6,366 nt of DNA, taken from assembly GCA_947074135.1 (NCBI GenBank), contig CAMTOL010000137.1, forward strand, positions 1-6,366, read 5' to 3'. Below the pieces are notes generated by a model, which did no database searches, was not told where the DNA came from, and saw only the letters and a list, made by a program, of their open reading frames with translations. The translations under genes were made by a program, and so were the position numbers. Origin of the DNA: an uncultured Rikenellaceae bacterium. Its GTDB lineage: Bacteria > Bacteroidota > Bacteroidia > Bacteroidales > Rikenellaceae. Shown here one piece after another: positions 1 to 6,366 of the stretch (position 1 is its first letter; each line of letters starts with the position of its first letter).

Positions 1-36
1 CAAACACTAACTGCTGCACCTCTTAATAATACATAG
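1..36 (+). other. Probable upstream coding remnant of the HzsA-like gene, ending in an in-frame TAG
   Basis: In the same frame as the large downstream gene, this stretch reads QTLTAAPLNNT and then TAG at 34-36, followed by AKYSLERFKFVDV. The other two plus-strand frames are closed here by TAA, at 8-10 and 24-26. The downstream protein needs an export signal that is not in the window, and the sequence right after the TAG already looks like the conserved part of the family. I infer that this is coding sequence interrupted by a nonsense change (for example CAG to TAG) or a base-call error near a contig end. It could instead be the end of an unrelated upstream gene, because 11 codons are too few to tell. 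Confidence 0.45.
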
Positions 37-48
37 GCTAAATATAGT

Positions 49-3000
49 TTGGAGAGATTTAAATTTGTTGATGTTAAATCTATTGAATCTGCACTTAACG
101 ATATGCGCCATTTTAAAGGATTTGATTATAACAAAGCTAAAACAGATCTCGAATTTATTAAAAAAGAGCAACCAAAACTGCTCTCAAAAATAGAGAATGG
201 CGATATGTCAGAGTTTACTATCAATGGAATGATTGCCATTGTTGATAGGCAACGCCAGATATTGATGAGTAATCCACTGCTTGATATGGATAAAATTGTG
301 GTTACGCGTTTTGAGCTTGGCAAAGAAGCAAGAAGAGCGACAGCTAACAAAATGTGTATGCCTATGGCTAACTATATTGGTTTGATTGATGTGCCACCTG
401 CGGGTCATAACGCTCAAATATCTCAACTTTCGTCACTTCGCTCTAAGGAGTTAAAAGAGAGTGTTATCTTCAAACCGCTTAAAGGCGAAGGTATTGCAGA
501 TGTGCATATGCACTGGAATGCAGATAAAATGCTATTTGCCTCTGCCTATGATGTTGTATATGACGCATTCTACAATCAATCATACCCTGTTTGGCGAATT
601 TTTGAAATAGGTGTTGATGGGCAGAATCTTAAACTAATATCTGATATGCCTGAACCTGATATTGAGTATGGCGATCCCTGTTATTTGCCAGATGGACGAA
701 TTTTGTTCACAAATAATATAGGGTATAATGGAATTCCTTGCGAGCATGGTGAGCGTATAATTATGAACCTGGCTATTCACGACCCAGCAACAAAGAAAAC
801 ACGTAAACTTACTTTTGACCAAGATGGAAACTGGTCGCCTAGCGTGTTGAGCAATGGTCGTATAATGTACACAAGATACGAATACACAGACCTTACTCAC
901 TATTTTACACGTATTGTGATGCACTCTAATCCTGACGGAACAGATTGTCGCTCGCTTTATGGAAGTAACTCCTTCTGGCCAACCAGTATATATGATATGA
1001 AAGAACTGCCAGATAATTCAGGTAAGTTTATATCTGTTGTTTCAGGTCATCACGGTATTCCTCGCTCTGGTCGTTTAATGATTATAGACCCATCTAAAGG
1101 AAGAAGAGAAACAGATGGTGTGGTACAAGAGGTCCCATTTAGCAAACGAACAGTAGAGCCTATAATGAAGGATAGAATGGTAGATGGGGTGTGGCCTCAG
1201 TTTACTCGTCCATTCCCTCTTAGCGATAAATATTTTGTAGTTTCGGCAAAGCTTCATTCAGAGGCTTTGTGGGGCATCTATCTGGTCGATATCTATGACA
1301 ATGTCACATTGATTGCAGAACAAGAGAATGCAGGTTATATCACTCCAATTCCAGTAGTTAAAAGAGCTGTACCTCCTGTAATTCCAGATAGAGTAATAGA
1401 TGGTGAGAGGGAAGCTACAGTGTTTATACAAGATATATATGAGGGCGAAGGACTGCGTGGAGTTCCGAGAGGTACTGTTAAGAAATTTAGAGTCTTCGCC
1501 TATGAGTATGCTTATCAGAAATCGACTTCAGATTTCGACGCACTTGGAGTGCAGAGTGGTTGGGATTTGAAGCGAGAATTGGGAACGGTTGCTGTTGAGG
1601 AGGATGGCTCAGCAATGTTTATAGTGCCTGCAAATACTCCTATTTCGCTTCAGCCGCTTGACGATAAAGGTAATGCAATACAATGGATGAGAAGTTGGTT
1701 TACTGCTATGCCTGGCGAAACGTTATCGTGTGTAGGTTGTCACGAAGACCAGAACACAATACCAATTCCTAAGCGTGTAATAGCGGCAAATAAGAAACCT
1801 TCTGAATTAGATACCCCTAAAGGTGGAGTTAGACCATTCTCTTATGAGTTAGAGATTCAACCAATTCTTGATAGAAACTGTGTTAGCTGTCATAATGACC
1901 AGAGCACAGTGACATTTGATTTGAGTGGTAAACATAAGAAACAGTATGTGCGTTGGAGTATATATGCTAGTCACCGCTATATGAATATGAGTTACTACAA
2001 TATTCATCCGTATGTTTACCGACAAGGTCCTGAGGCTGATCTTTATGTTTTGCGCCCATATGAGTATCACGGTTCGAATAGTGAGTTGATTCAGATGCTC
2101 GAAAAAGGGCATAAAGGTGTTAAACTTAGCGAAGATGATATCAATAGACTCTATCATTGGGTTGACTTCAATGCACCTTATTTTGGTTCGTTTGAGATTT
2201 CTGGTCGCTACAAGCAGGTCTTTGAGCAATATCCTCGTCGAATACAGTTGATGAAAAAGTATGCCAACGTATCAACTGATTGGAAAAAGGAGCTTCAAGA
2301 TTATGCACAGTTCTTGGCGGAGGAGTCTGCGACTAAGTCGGCAAAAACATCAACAGTGGAGAGCACTAAGAGTAGTGAGAGTAGGATTAGAATGACTGCA
2401 AGCACTCCAAGTTCGGTAAATAAATGGGCATTTGATGCTCAAAAGGCTAAGGCAATGCAAAGCGTTAAGGGACAAACACGAAAAGAGATTGAGGTGGCTC
2501 CTAGAGTTAAAATGACCTTTGTGTGGATACCACAAGGTAAATTCTATGTTGGAGAGGATAGAGGTAGTTTATATCCTGAAAACTATAAAGATGTGGAGAT
2601 TAAGAGGGGTTTTTGGATGTCAGAAACAGAGGTTACCAATGAGCAGTATTGTGCTCTTGTTCCAGAACACGATAGCCGCTTTATAGGTGAGCAGTGGAAA
2701 GACCACACAACACCAGGGTTGGCAGCCAACAAACCCGAACAACCGGTAATACGAGTATCGTGGAGAGAGGCTATGGAGTATGGTAAGAAGATAAGCGCAA
2801 AAACAGGGCTTAATGTTACCTTACCAACAGAGCATCAATGGGAGTGGGCGTGTAGAGCTGGTAGTGCTGACGATATGTGGTATGGAAACCGCCGAGAAGA
2901 TTACTCTAGCAAAGAGAATATGGCAGATACTACTATTAGACTTTTAGCTGTGTATGGACTTGAACCTACTGTGCCAATGCCAGGCAATTTCCCCTCTAGA

Positions 3001-3291
3001 GAGTTTTGGGATTATGTTCCTCGTGATAATTTTGCAAATGATGGTCAGAATGTTCCTAAAGGTTGTGGGCAATATGAGACTAATGCTTGGGGTTTGTATG
3101 ATATGCACGGAAATGTGGCAGAGTGGACTCGTTCGGAGTGTACTGATATTGATAATTTTAGAGGAGATAAGATTGTTAGAGGTGGTTCGTGGAGAGATAG
3201 AGCATCGAAATCTACAGCATTCTTTCGTCGTTACTTCAAAGATTTTCAAGCTCCATATAATGTAGGTATTCGCCTAATAATTGAGGAGTAG
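49..3291 (+). CDS. HzsA-like diheme c-type protein fused to a C-terminal FGE/SUMF1-like domain; 5' end incomplete
   Basis: The frame gives about 1080 residues. Numbering from the nominal TTG at 49, residues about 1-140 are a charged helical region. Residues about 150-430 read as a TolB/NHL-type beta-propeller, with repeated strands such as YLPDGRILFTNN and SNGRIMYTRYEY. Residues about 430-750 resemble the hydrazine synthase alpha subunit and related planctomycete cytochromes. They carry two CxxCH motifs (C561/C564/H565 and C611/C614/H615) and the segments GHKGVKL (687) and WVDFNAPY (704-711). A Ser/Thr/Lys-rich linker (about 758-792) leads to an FGE-sulfatase fold (about 818-1080) with GLYDMHGNVAEW (1015-1026) and RGGSW (1044-1048). 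After RGGSW the cysteine pair used by true formylglycine-generating enzymes is absent. Covalent heme needs export, yet no signal peptide is visible. The TTG has no ribosome binding site and is only the first possible start after a TAG at 34-36; the next ATG is at 103. The true start therefore probably lies outside the window. The gene ends TAG, AGA, TAA (tandem stops). Family assignment is firm; reaction and substrate are unknown. Hydrazine synthesis is not implied. Confidence 0.88.
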   Translation: MERFKFVDVKSIESALNDMRHFKGFDYNKAKTDLEFIKKEQPKLLSKIENGDMSEFTINGMIAIVDRQRQILMSNPLLDMDKIVVTRFELGKEARRATANKMCMPMANYIGLIDVPPAGHNAQISQLSSLRSKELKESVIFKPLKGEGIADVHMHWNADKMLFASAYDVVYDAFYNQSYPVWRIFEIGVDGQNLKLISDMPEPDIEYGDPCYLPDGRILFTNNIGYNGIPCEHGERIIMNLAIHDPATKKTRKLTFDQDGNWSPSVLSNGRIMYTRYEYTDLTHYFTRIVMHSNPDGTDCRSLYGSNSFWPTSIYDMKELPDNSGKFISVVSGHHGIPRSGRLMIIDPSKGRRETDGVVQEVPFSKRTVEPIMKDRMVDGVWPQFTRPFPLSDKYFVVSAKLHSEALWGIYLVDIYDNVTLIAEQENAGYITPIPVVKRAVPPVIPDRVIDGEREATVFIQDIYEGEGLRGVPRGTVKKFRVFAYEYAYQKSTSDFDALGVQSGWDLKRELGTVAVEEDGSAMFIVPANTPISLQPLDDKGNAIQWMRSWFTAMPGETLSCVGCHEDQNTIPIPKRVIAANKKPSELDTPKGGVRPFSYELEIQPILDRNCVSCHNDQSTVTFDLSGKHKKQYVRWSIYASHRYMNMSYYNIHPYVYRQGPEADLYVLRPYEYHGSNSELIQMLEKGHKGVKLSEDDINRLYHWVDFNAPYFGSFEISGRYKQVFEQYPRRIQLMKKYANVSTDWKKELQDYAQFLAEESATKSAKTSTVESTKSSESRIRMTASTPSSVNKWAFDAQKAKAMQSVKGQTRKEIEVAPRVKMTFVWIPQGKFYVGEDRGSLYPENYKDVEIKRGFWMSETEVTNEQYCALVPEHDSRFIGEQWKDHTTPGLAANKPEQPVIRVSWREAMEYGKKISAKTGLNVTLPTEHQWEWACRAGSADDMWYGNRREDYSSKENMADTTIRLLAVYGLEPTVPMPGNFPSREFWDYVPRDNFANDGQNVPKGCGQYETNAWGLYDMHGNVAEWTRSECTDIDNFRGDKIVRGGSWRDRASKSTAFFRRYFKDFQAPYNVGIRLIIEE

Positions 3292-3309
3292 AGATAATTG
3301 ATTGAAAAG

Positions 3310-3343
3310 AAGAGAGAGGTTTTCGTAAGAAAATCTCTCTCTT
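3310..3343. terminator. Bidirectional intrinsic terminator between convergent genes
   Basis: Bases 3310-3323 pair with 3330-3343 to form a 14 bp stem around the 6-base loop CGTAAG, with one G-T wobble (3319:3334). The core is alternating GA/TC, closed at the loop by four T-A pairs. On the plus strand it is followed by a T-rich stretch (3342-3355) and lies 18 bases after the HzsA-like stop. On the minus strand it is followed by CTTTTCAAT and lies downstream of yjdM. Position and symmetry fit shared termination of converging transcripts. The stem has only five GC pairs and the plus-strand U-tract is imperfect, so its strength is uncertain. Confidence 0.65.
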
Positions 3344-3356
3344 TGTATGATTTTGT

Positions 3357-3398
3357 ACCTATCAAAGAGCATGATATAGTTACAAACGCTCTTTAGGT
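3357..3398. repeat. Imperfect inverted repeat just downstream of yjdM
   Basis: AAAGAGC (3364-3370) pairs perfectly with GCTCTTT (3388-3394). The stem extends outward with ACCT (3357-3360) against AGGT (3395-3398) across a 3-base bulge. The loop is 17 bases. It starts about 11 bases beyond the yjdM stop in the minus direction. No T-run follows it on that strand, so it is not a textbook terminator. It may help protect the 3' end of the message or may be chance. Confidence 0.3.
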
Positions 3399-3409
3399 GG
3401 GTAGTATGA

Positions 3410-3739
3410 TTATTTCTTAAGGAAGCAAGTCTTTAGAACGATGCTCGAGCCTTCGATTTTGCAGTCCACCTCTTCTGGGTTATCTGTTAGTCGGATACTT
3501 TTTACTTTAGTACCTCGCTTAATTACCATCGACGAGCCTTTGACCTTAAGGTCTTTGATAACTGTTACTGCATCACCGTCAACGAGTTCAGCTCCGTTGC
3601 TATCTCGTGGAGTAGTATCTGTTGTTTGTGTCGATTCTTCGTTTCCGTGCCATTCGTGCATACAGTCGCAACATATGTTCATAACAGTGTCGTTGTAGCA
3701 GTTCTCTGAACTGCATTTTGGGCAGATAATTTCGCTCAT
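3410..3739 (-). CDS. yjdM: YjdM (formerly PhnA) family zinc-ribbon protein
   Basis: The 109-residue protein matches the usual length of the family (about 110 residues in E. coli, from memory). Residues 6-26 form an N-terminal zinc ribbon with CPKC (C6, C9) and a second knuckle CCDC, where C23 and C26 are the expected ligands and C14 and C24 are extra. A short polar Ser/Thr/acidic linker (about 31-48) leads to the PhnA/YjdM domain (about 49-109), which includes the signature VIKDLKVKGSS (60-70) and RGTKVKSIRL (75-84). It starts at ATG and stops at TAA. No Shine-Dalgarno is seen; the leader is A-rich. The protein is presumably cytoplasmic, since no signal peptide or membrane segment is present. 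The old name came from proximity to the E. coli phosphonate operon; a role in phosphonate breakdown is not established for this family and nothing here supports one. It lies 25 bases downstream of the M1 aminopeptidase on the same strand, so cotranscription is likely. Its molecular function is unknown. Confidence 0.93.
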   Translation of the reverse strand: MSEIICPKCSSENCYNDTVMNICCDCMHEWHGNEESTQTTDTTPRDSNGAELVDGDAVTVIKDLKVKGSSMVIKRGTKVKSIRLTDNPEEVDCKIEGSSIVLKTCFLKK

Positions 3740-3764
3740 AATTTTTTTGTTTGTTATATTGATT
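3740..3764 (-). promoter_or_regulatory. A-rich translation leader of yjdM
   Basis: The 25-base gap between the aminopeptidase TAG stop and the yjdM ATG reads, on the minus strand, as an A-rich tract ending AACAAACAAAAAAATT before ATG. There is no AGGAGG-like motif. A-rich, Shine-Dalgarno-free leaders are typical of Bacteroidota. The gap is too short for a clear separate promoter, which favours a shared transcript with the upstream gene. Confidence 0.4.
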
Positions 3765-6119
3765 CTAATTGATTTTTAGGTGGTGGGCTGCAATTTGGAG
3801 TTTGCTAAGTAGTAGCGGGTGTAGGTTCGGATTTTGTTCAATAAATTTTCGAACCTCATCACCGCAAATCCCACTTTTGCAACCAGCAAGTAGCGATGTG
3901 GTCCAATTCTGTGGGAAGAATATATCGCCAGTGCGTTGAATCTCCGGCAGAACGGCAAGTCCTGAGGCAATGTAGCGGCTCTTTTCACTCTCGCTGTAAC
4001 TACGGTGAGTAAGTAGTCTTAGCGATTTGTTGACCCAACTCTCAACGCCACGATTTTTTACATCTAGTAACGAATTGAAAAACGCTAAACGCTTTTCGGT
4101 ACTTGGGTTGATGGCTTGGCTAACAAATTGATATTCTGCTCGTGAGTCTGCATTTTTAATCCTTGCGAGTTGCTTTTCGATAATTTGTTCGGCTCTCTCT
4201 TTGTAAGCAATGGCGAGTGATTCCGAGAACGACGTGTAATCCCTTTCTGCTAATTTTACCTCGCATTTTTCGCTCTCCCAAATCGAGTAAACCCTCTCTC
4301 TGCTTTGCTCGCTATATAACATACCCGCAACTGTTGTTAGTGCGCTGTAACGTTGAGAATTGTCGTTTTGTGGGTTGTCGTATATTGTCCAAAGTGCCTT
4401 TTCGACCTCTATTGGAGTGCTTTCTAGCTTCGAATAGAGTGTTGCTGCACCGCTAATATATGATAGTAGGGCTGAAAATACGATAGCCTCTTTTTCAGTT
4501 TCGAGATATGGCAACATCTTCTCGACAAACCTATCGCCCTTAATATTTCCATTTAGCATATTTTCGTTGAGAGTTATTAGCAACGAACGACGAGCTGCAA
4601 CCTGTTCGATTTTAGAGAAGTTTTCAAAAACGTACTCTATTGTAGCCGAGTCCAACTTAAAGTAGCCATACGCCATCGCATCGCAGTTTGGAATTATGGC
4701 TTTAGGAGTTGTTTCTAGCTCAATTGCAGTTGTTTCGTTCTTGATGTTTTGTTTAATTTGACTCTTTTCTCCACTCTTTCCAATAATATCGAAATTGATA
4801 TGTTGACTTCTAAGTACATCATTTTTTTTAGGGTCTTTTTGATTAATTGTCAACTTATTACCTTTGATTTTGGTATAGTAGTGAGGTATCCCGCTGTTGT
4901 TTATCCACGCTGCGCTCCACTCCTTAATATTTTGTTGAGAATGTTTGTCGAAAATCGCAACCAACTCCTCCCACGTTGCCGATGAGTAGCCAAACGAACG
5001 CATATACTCACGTATTGACTCCCTAAAGGCATCTTCGCCCATCATTTCGGTAATCATCGAAAAGACTATTGGTGTTTTGTTGTAGATTATGCTGTTGTAG
5101 ATTAGTCCTGCATATTGCAGATTATCAAGTTGTTGTTTGATTGGTTGTGCGCCGTTTGTTCTATCCTCGCCCATAGCTGCAGGGAAATAACTAACCATAC
5201 TTTTGTCGCCTGAAATCGAAGGAAAAAGAGGAGCTATAATTTTGGCAGCGAAGTAGTTAGCAAAGACCTCTTTAGTCCATACGTCGTCGAACCAACGCAT
5301 TGTAACATAGTCGCCAAACCACATATGTGCCGTTTCGTGAGCTATGAGTTTGGCTCGATCGAGTCGTTGGTTTATTGTGGGAGTTGCGCCAAGGAACATT
5401 ATTGAGGAGTTGTAGAATGTTGCGCCGACGTGCTCCATACCGCCATATTGAAACCCTGGTATAAAGACTAGGTCGTACTTTGCAAAGGGGTATGGTGTGG
5501 CGGTGTAATCCTCTAGCCAGTCGAGCGAGTGGAACATTTCGACAAAAATGTTGTCGAATTGCTCCAACTTTTGAGGGTCGTTCTCGCGGTGATAGATTTT
5601 GTGAACTCTGCCGTTATGACTCTTCTCCACTACCTCGAATTCTCCACTTGCAAAGGCAAACAGATAGCTGCTAATTGGGTCACTTTTTCCAAATTTTGTG
5701 CTTTTAAATAGGCTATCTTCTGACAAAGTTTCACTCTCAATTGCTCCGTTCGAAACACTGCTCCAACTAGCCTTTGTTTTGAGTGTTAGAGTGTAACGAG
5801 CTTTGATATCAGGTTGGTCGAATAGTGGAAAGAGTAGTCTTGCTCGGTCAGGAACAAGAAGGGTGTATAGAAAATCATCTCTACGATTTATGCTTTTGCG
5901 AGTTGGTGTAAACTCAATTTGATAGCAGTTATCATCGGTTGGTGTTTTAACGATTATATGCTCGTTCTCAAACTCATACTCCAAAGGATTGCCATTTTTG
6001 TCGTTTACACTATGCACTGAGCTGCTATCTCCTTTGAAATCGACGATTACTTTGCTCATTCTTTCTACCGAGTTGAACGATATAACCACCTTACCGTTAA
6101 TTATTGTGTCATCATATTT
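3765..6119 (-). CDS. M1-family zinc aminopeptidase, N-terminus missing
   Basis: M1 metallopeptidases remove N-terminal residues from peptides; in Bacteroidota they are often exported. Numbering from an in-frame GTG at 6089 (774 residues to the stop), residues about 1-150 are the beta-rich N-terminal domain. The catalytic domain has GGMEH (216-220, the counterpart of GxMEN, which binds the substrate amino end) and HETAHMWFGD with zinc ligands H251 and H255 and catalytic E252. The third zinc ligand is E274, after the usual 18-residue spacing, and Y336 in YNKTP is the probable transition-state tyrosine. Residues about 470-774 are a helical C-terminal domain. Neither the GTG nor the ATG at 6059 is a convincing start: plausible M1 sequence (DDTIINGK, 6090-6113) precedes the GTG, and no signal peptide is present. 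The reading then runs into a lysine/glutamate-rich stretch encoded by the T/C tract and a TGA at 6153-6155. I therefore treat the gene as 5'-truncated and place the edge near 6119. It ends in TAG and is followed after 25 bases by yjdM. Substrate specificity cannot be read from the sequence. Confidence 0.93.
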   Translation of the reverse strand, partial: KYDDTIINGKVVISFNSVERMSKVIVDFKGDSSSVHSVNDKNGNPLEYEFENEHIIVKTPTDDNCYQIEFTPTRKSINRRDDFLYTLLVPDRARLLFPLFDQPDIKARYTLTLKTKASWSSVSNGAIESETLSEDSLFKSTKFGKSDPISSYLFAFASGEFEVVEKSHNGRVHKIYHRENDPQKLEQFDNIFVEMFHSLDWLEDYTATPYPFAKYDLVFIPGFQYGGMEHVGATFYNSSIMFLGATPTINQRLDRAKLIAHETAHMWFGDYVTMRWFDDVWTKEVFANYFAAKIIAPLFPSISGDKSMVSYFPAAMGEDRTNGAQPIKQQLDNLQYAGLIYNSIIYNKTPIVFSMITEMMGEDAFRESIREYMRSFGYSSATWEELVAIFDKHSQQNIKEWSAAWINNSGIPHYYTKIKGNKLTINQKDPKKNDVLRSQHINFDIIGKSGEKSQIKQNIKNETTAIELETTPKAIIPNCDAMAYGYFKLDSATIEYVFENFSKIEQVAARRSLLITLNENMLNGNIKGDRFVEKMLPYLETEKEAIVFSALLSYISGAATLYSKLESTPIEVEKALWTIYDNPQNDNSQRYSALTTVAGMLYSEQSRERVYSIWESEKCEVKLAERDYTSFSESLAIAYKERAEQIIEKQLARIKNADSRAEYQFVSQAINPSTEKRLAFFNSLLDVKNRGVESWVNKSLRLLTHRSYSESEKSRYIASGLAVLPEIQRTGDIFFPQNWTTSLLAGCKSGICGDEVRKFIEQNPNLHPLLLSKLQIAAHHLKIN

Positions 6120-6122
6120 CGA

Positions 6123-6366
6123 AAGGTCTTCTTTTATTTCTTTTTTTTCTTCTCATTTTTTCTTTTCTCTTATCTTTTCCCTCTCTTTCGTTTCCCCTCT
6201 TTCTGTTTTTCTTTCTTCTTTTTTTTTACCTCCTCTCAGCTTTTTTGTTTTTTTTAGTTTTTTTTTTCTATATTATTTTTTCATCAAAATTTTTTTAGTT
6301 TTATTTTTTTTTTCTTTTCTTCTTCTTTTTCTTCTTTTTTCTTTCTTTTTTTTCTTTTTTTTCTTT
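6123..6366. repeat. Low-complexity polypyrimidine (T/C) tract at the window edge, probably artefactual
   Basis: From about 6127 to the end, the plus strand is almost entirely T and C. I count only six G residues in about 240 bases (6190, 6205, 6239, 6247, 6257, 6298), and the last 60 bases hold just one purine (A at 6305). It begins where the M1 aminopeptidase gene should continue into its N-terminal leader. There is no regular repeat unit, and complexity falls further towards the edge. This resembles the degraded end of a long read or assembly rather than real bacterial sequence. No gene or regulatory signal can be supported within it. Confidence 0.75.

Noticed and set aside
34..36. Genome-wide reassignment of TAG to glutamine
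   Set aside because: Both long genes end in TAG at sensible family C-termini, and reading through the aminopeptidase TAG would enter yjdM out of frame. A local error or mutation at 34-36 is simpler.
1849..2229. Minus-strand open frame of 126 codons inside the HzsA-like gene
   Set aside because: It lies opposite the strongly conserved heme and GHKGVKL/WVDFNAPY regions, has no recognisable motif, and reads like an antisense shadow.
2954..3265. Plus-strand open frame of 103 codons in a second frame within the FGE-like domain
   Set aside because: The primary frame carries the clear GLYDMHGNVAEW and RGGSW motifs. The alternative frame has no family resemblance and no ribosome binding context.
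49..3291. Calling the large protein a true hydrazine synthase or a formylglycine-generating enzyme
   Set aside because: HzsA-like proteins occur outside anammox bacteria and no HzsB/HzsC partner is visible. The FGE-like domain lacks the catalytic cysteines.
3441..3698. Plus-strand open frame opposite yjdM
   Set aside because: It is the exact shadow of a well-recognised zinc-ribbon protein and has no domain of its own.
3410..3739. Phosphonoacetate hydrolase or phosphonate catabolism based on the old name PhnA
   Set aside because: The small zinc-ribbon YjdM family is unrelated to the phosphonoacetate hydrolase also called PhnA, and no phosphonate genes are in the window.
6104..6298. Plus-strand open frame encoding a Phe/Leu-rich peptide that resembles a membrane protein
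   Set aside because: It is a by-product of the T/C low-complexity tract (TTT, CTT, TTC codons). It overlaps the 5' part of the aminopeptidase and has no recognisable domain.

Overview
The window looks like a short, gene-dense chromosomal fragment from a Bacteroidota bacterium, most likely Bacteroidales. This is inferred from the protein families, the moderately AT-rich coding DNA, and A-rich rather than Shine-Dalgarno-like leaders; no taxonomic marker gene is present. Both edges look damaged, as though this were an entire small contig.

Layout. (1) Positions 1-3291, plus strand: most of a large, probably exported multidomain protein. In order it has a beta-propeller and hydrazine-synthase-alpha-like (HzsA-like) region, two CxxCH c-type-heme motifs, a Ser/Thr/Lys-rich linker, and a C-terminal FGE-sulfatase (SUMF1-like) domain that lacks the catalytic cysteines. 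Its natural N-terminus is missing. A TAG codon at 34-36 interrupts a frame that otherwise stays open to the window edge. (2) Positions 3292-3409: convergent intergenic spacer with a strong hairpin that probably terminates transcription from both sides. (3) Positions 3410-3739, minus strand: YjdM (formerly PhnA), a small zinc-ribbon protein. (4) Positions 3765 to about 6119, minus strand: an M1-family zinc aminopeptidase that lacks its N-terminal leader. It lies 25 bases upstream of yjdM in the direction of transcription, so the two are probably cotranscribed. (5) About 6123-6366: an almost pure T/C tract that replaces the expected 5' end of the aminopeptidase gene and is probably a sequencing or assembly artefact.

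The three genes do not form an obvious pathway. The aminopeptidase and yjdM form a likely transcription unit, while the HzsA-like gene converges on them from the other side. I see no mobile element, CRISPR array, RNA gene or defence system. The most unusual content is the HzsA-like/diheme/FGE-like fusion protein, whose function I cannot state.
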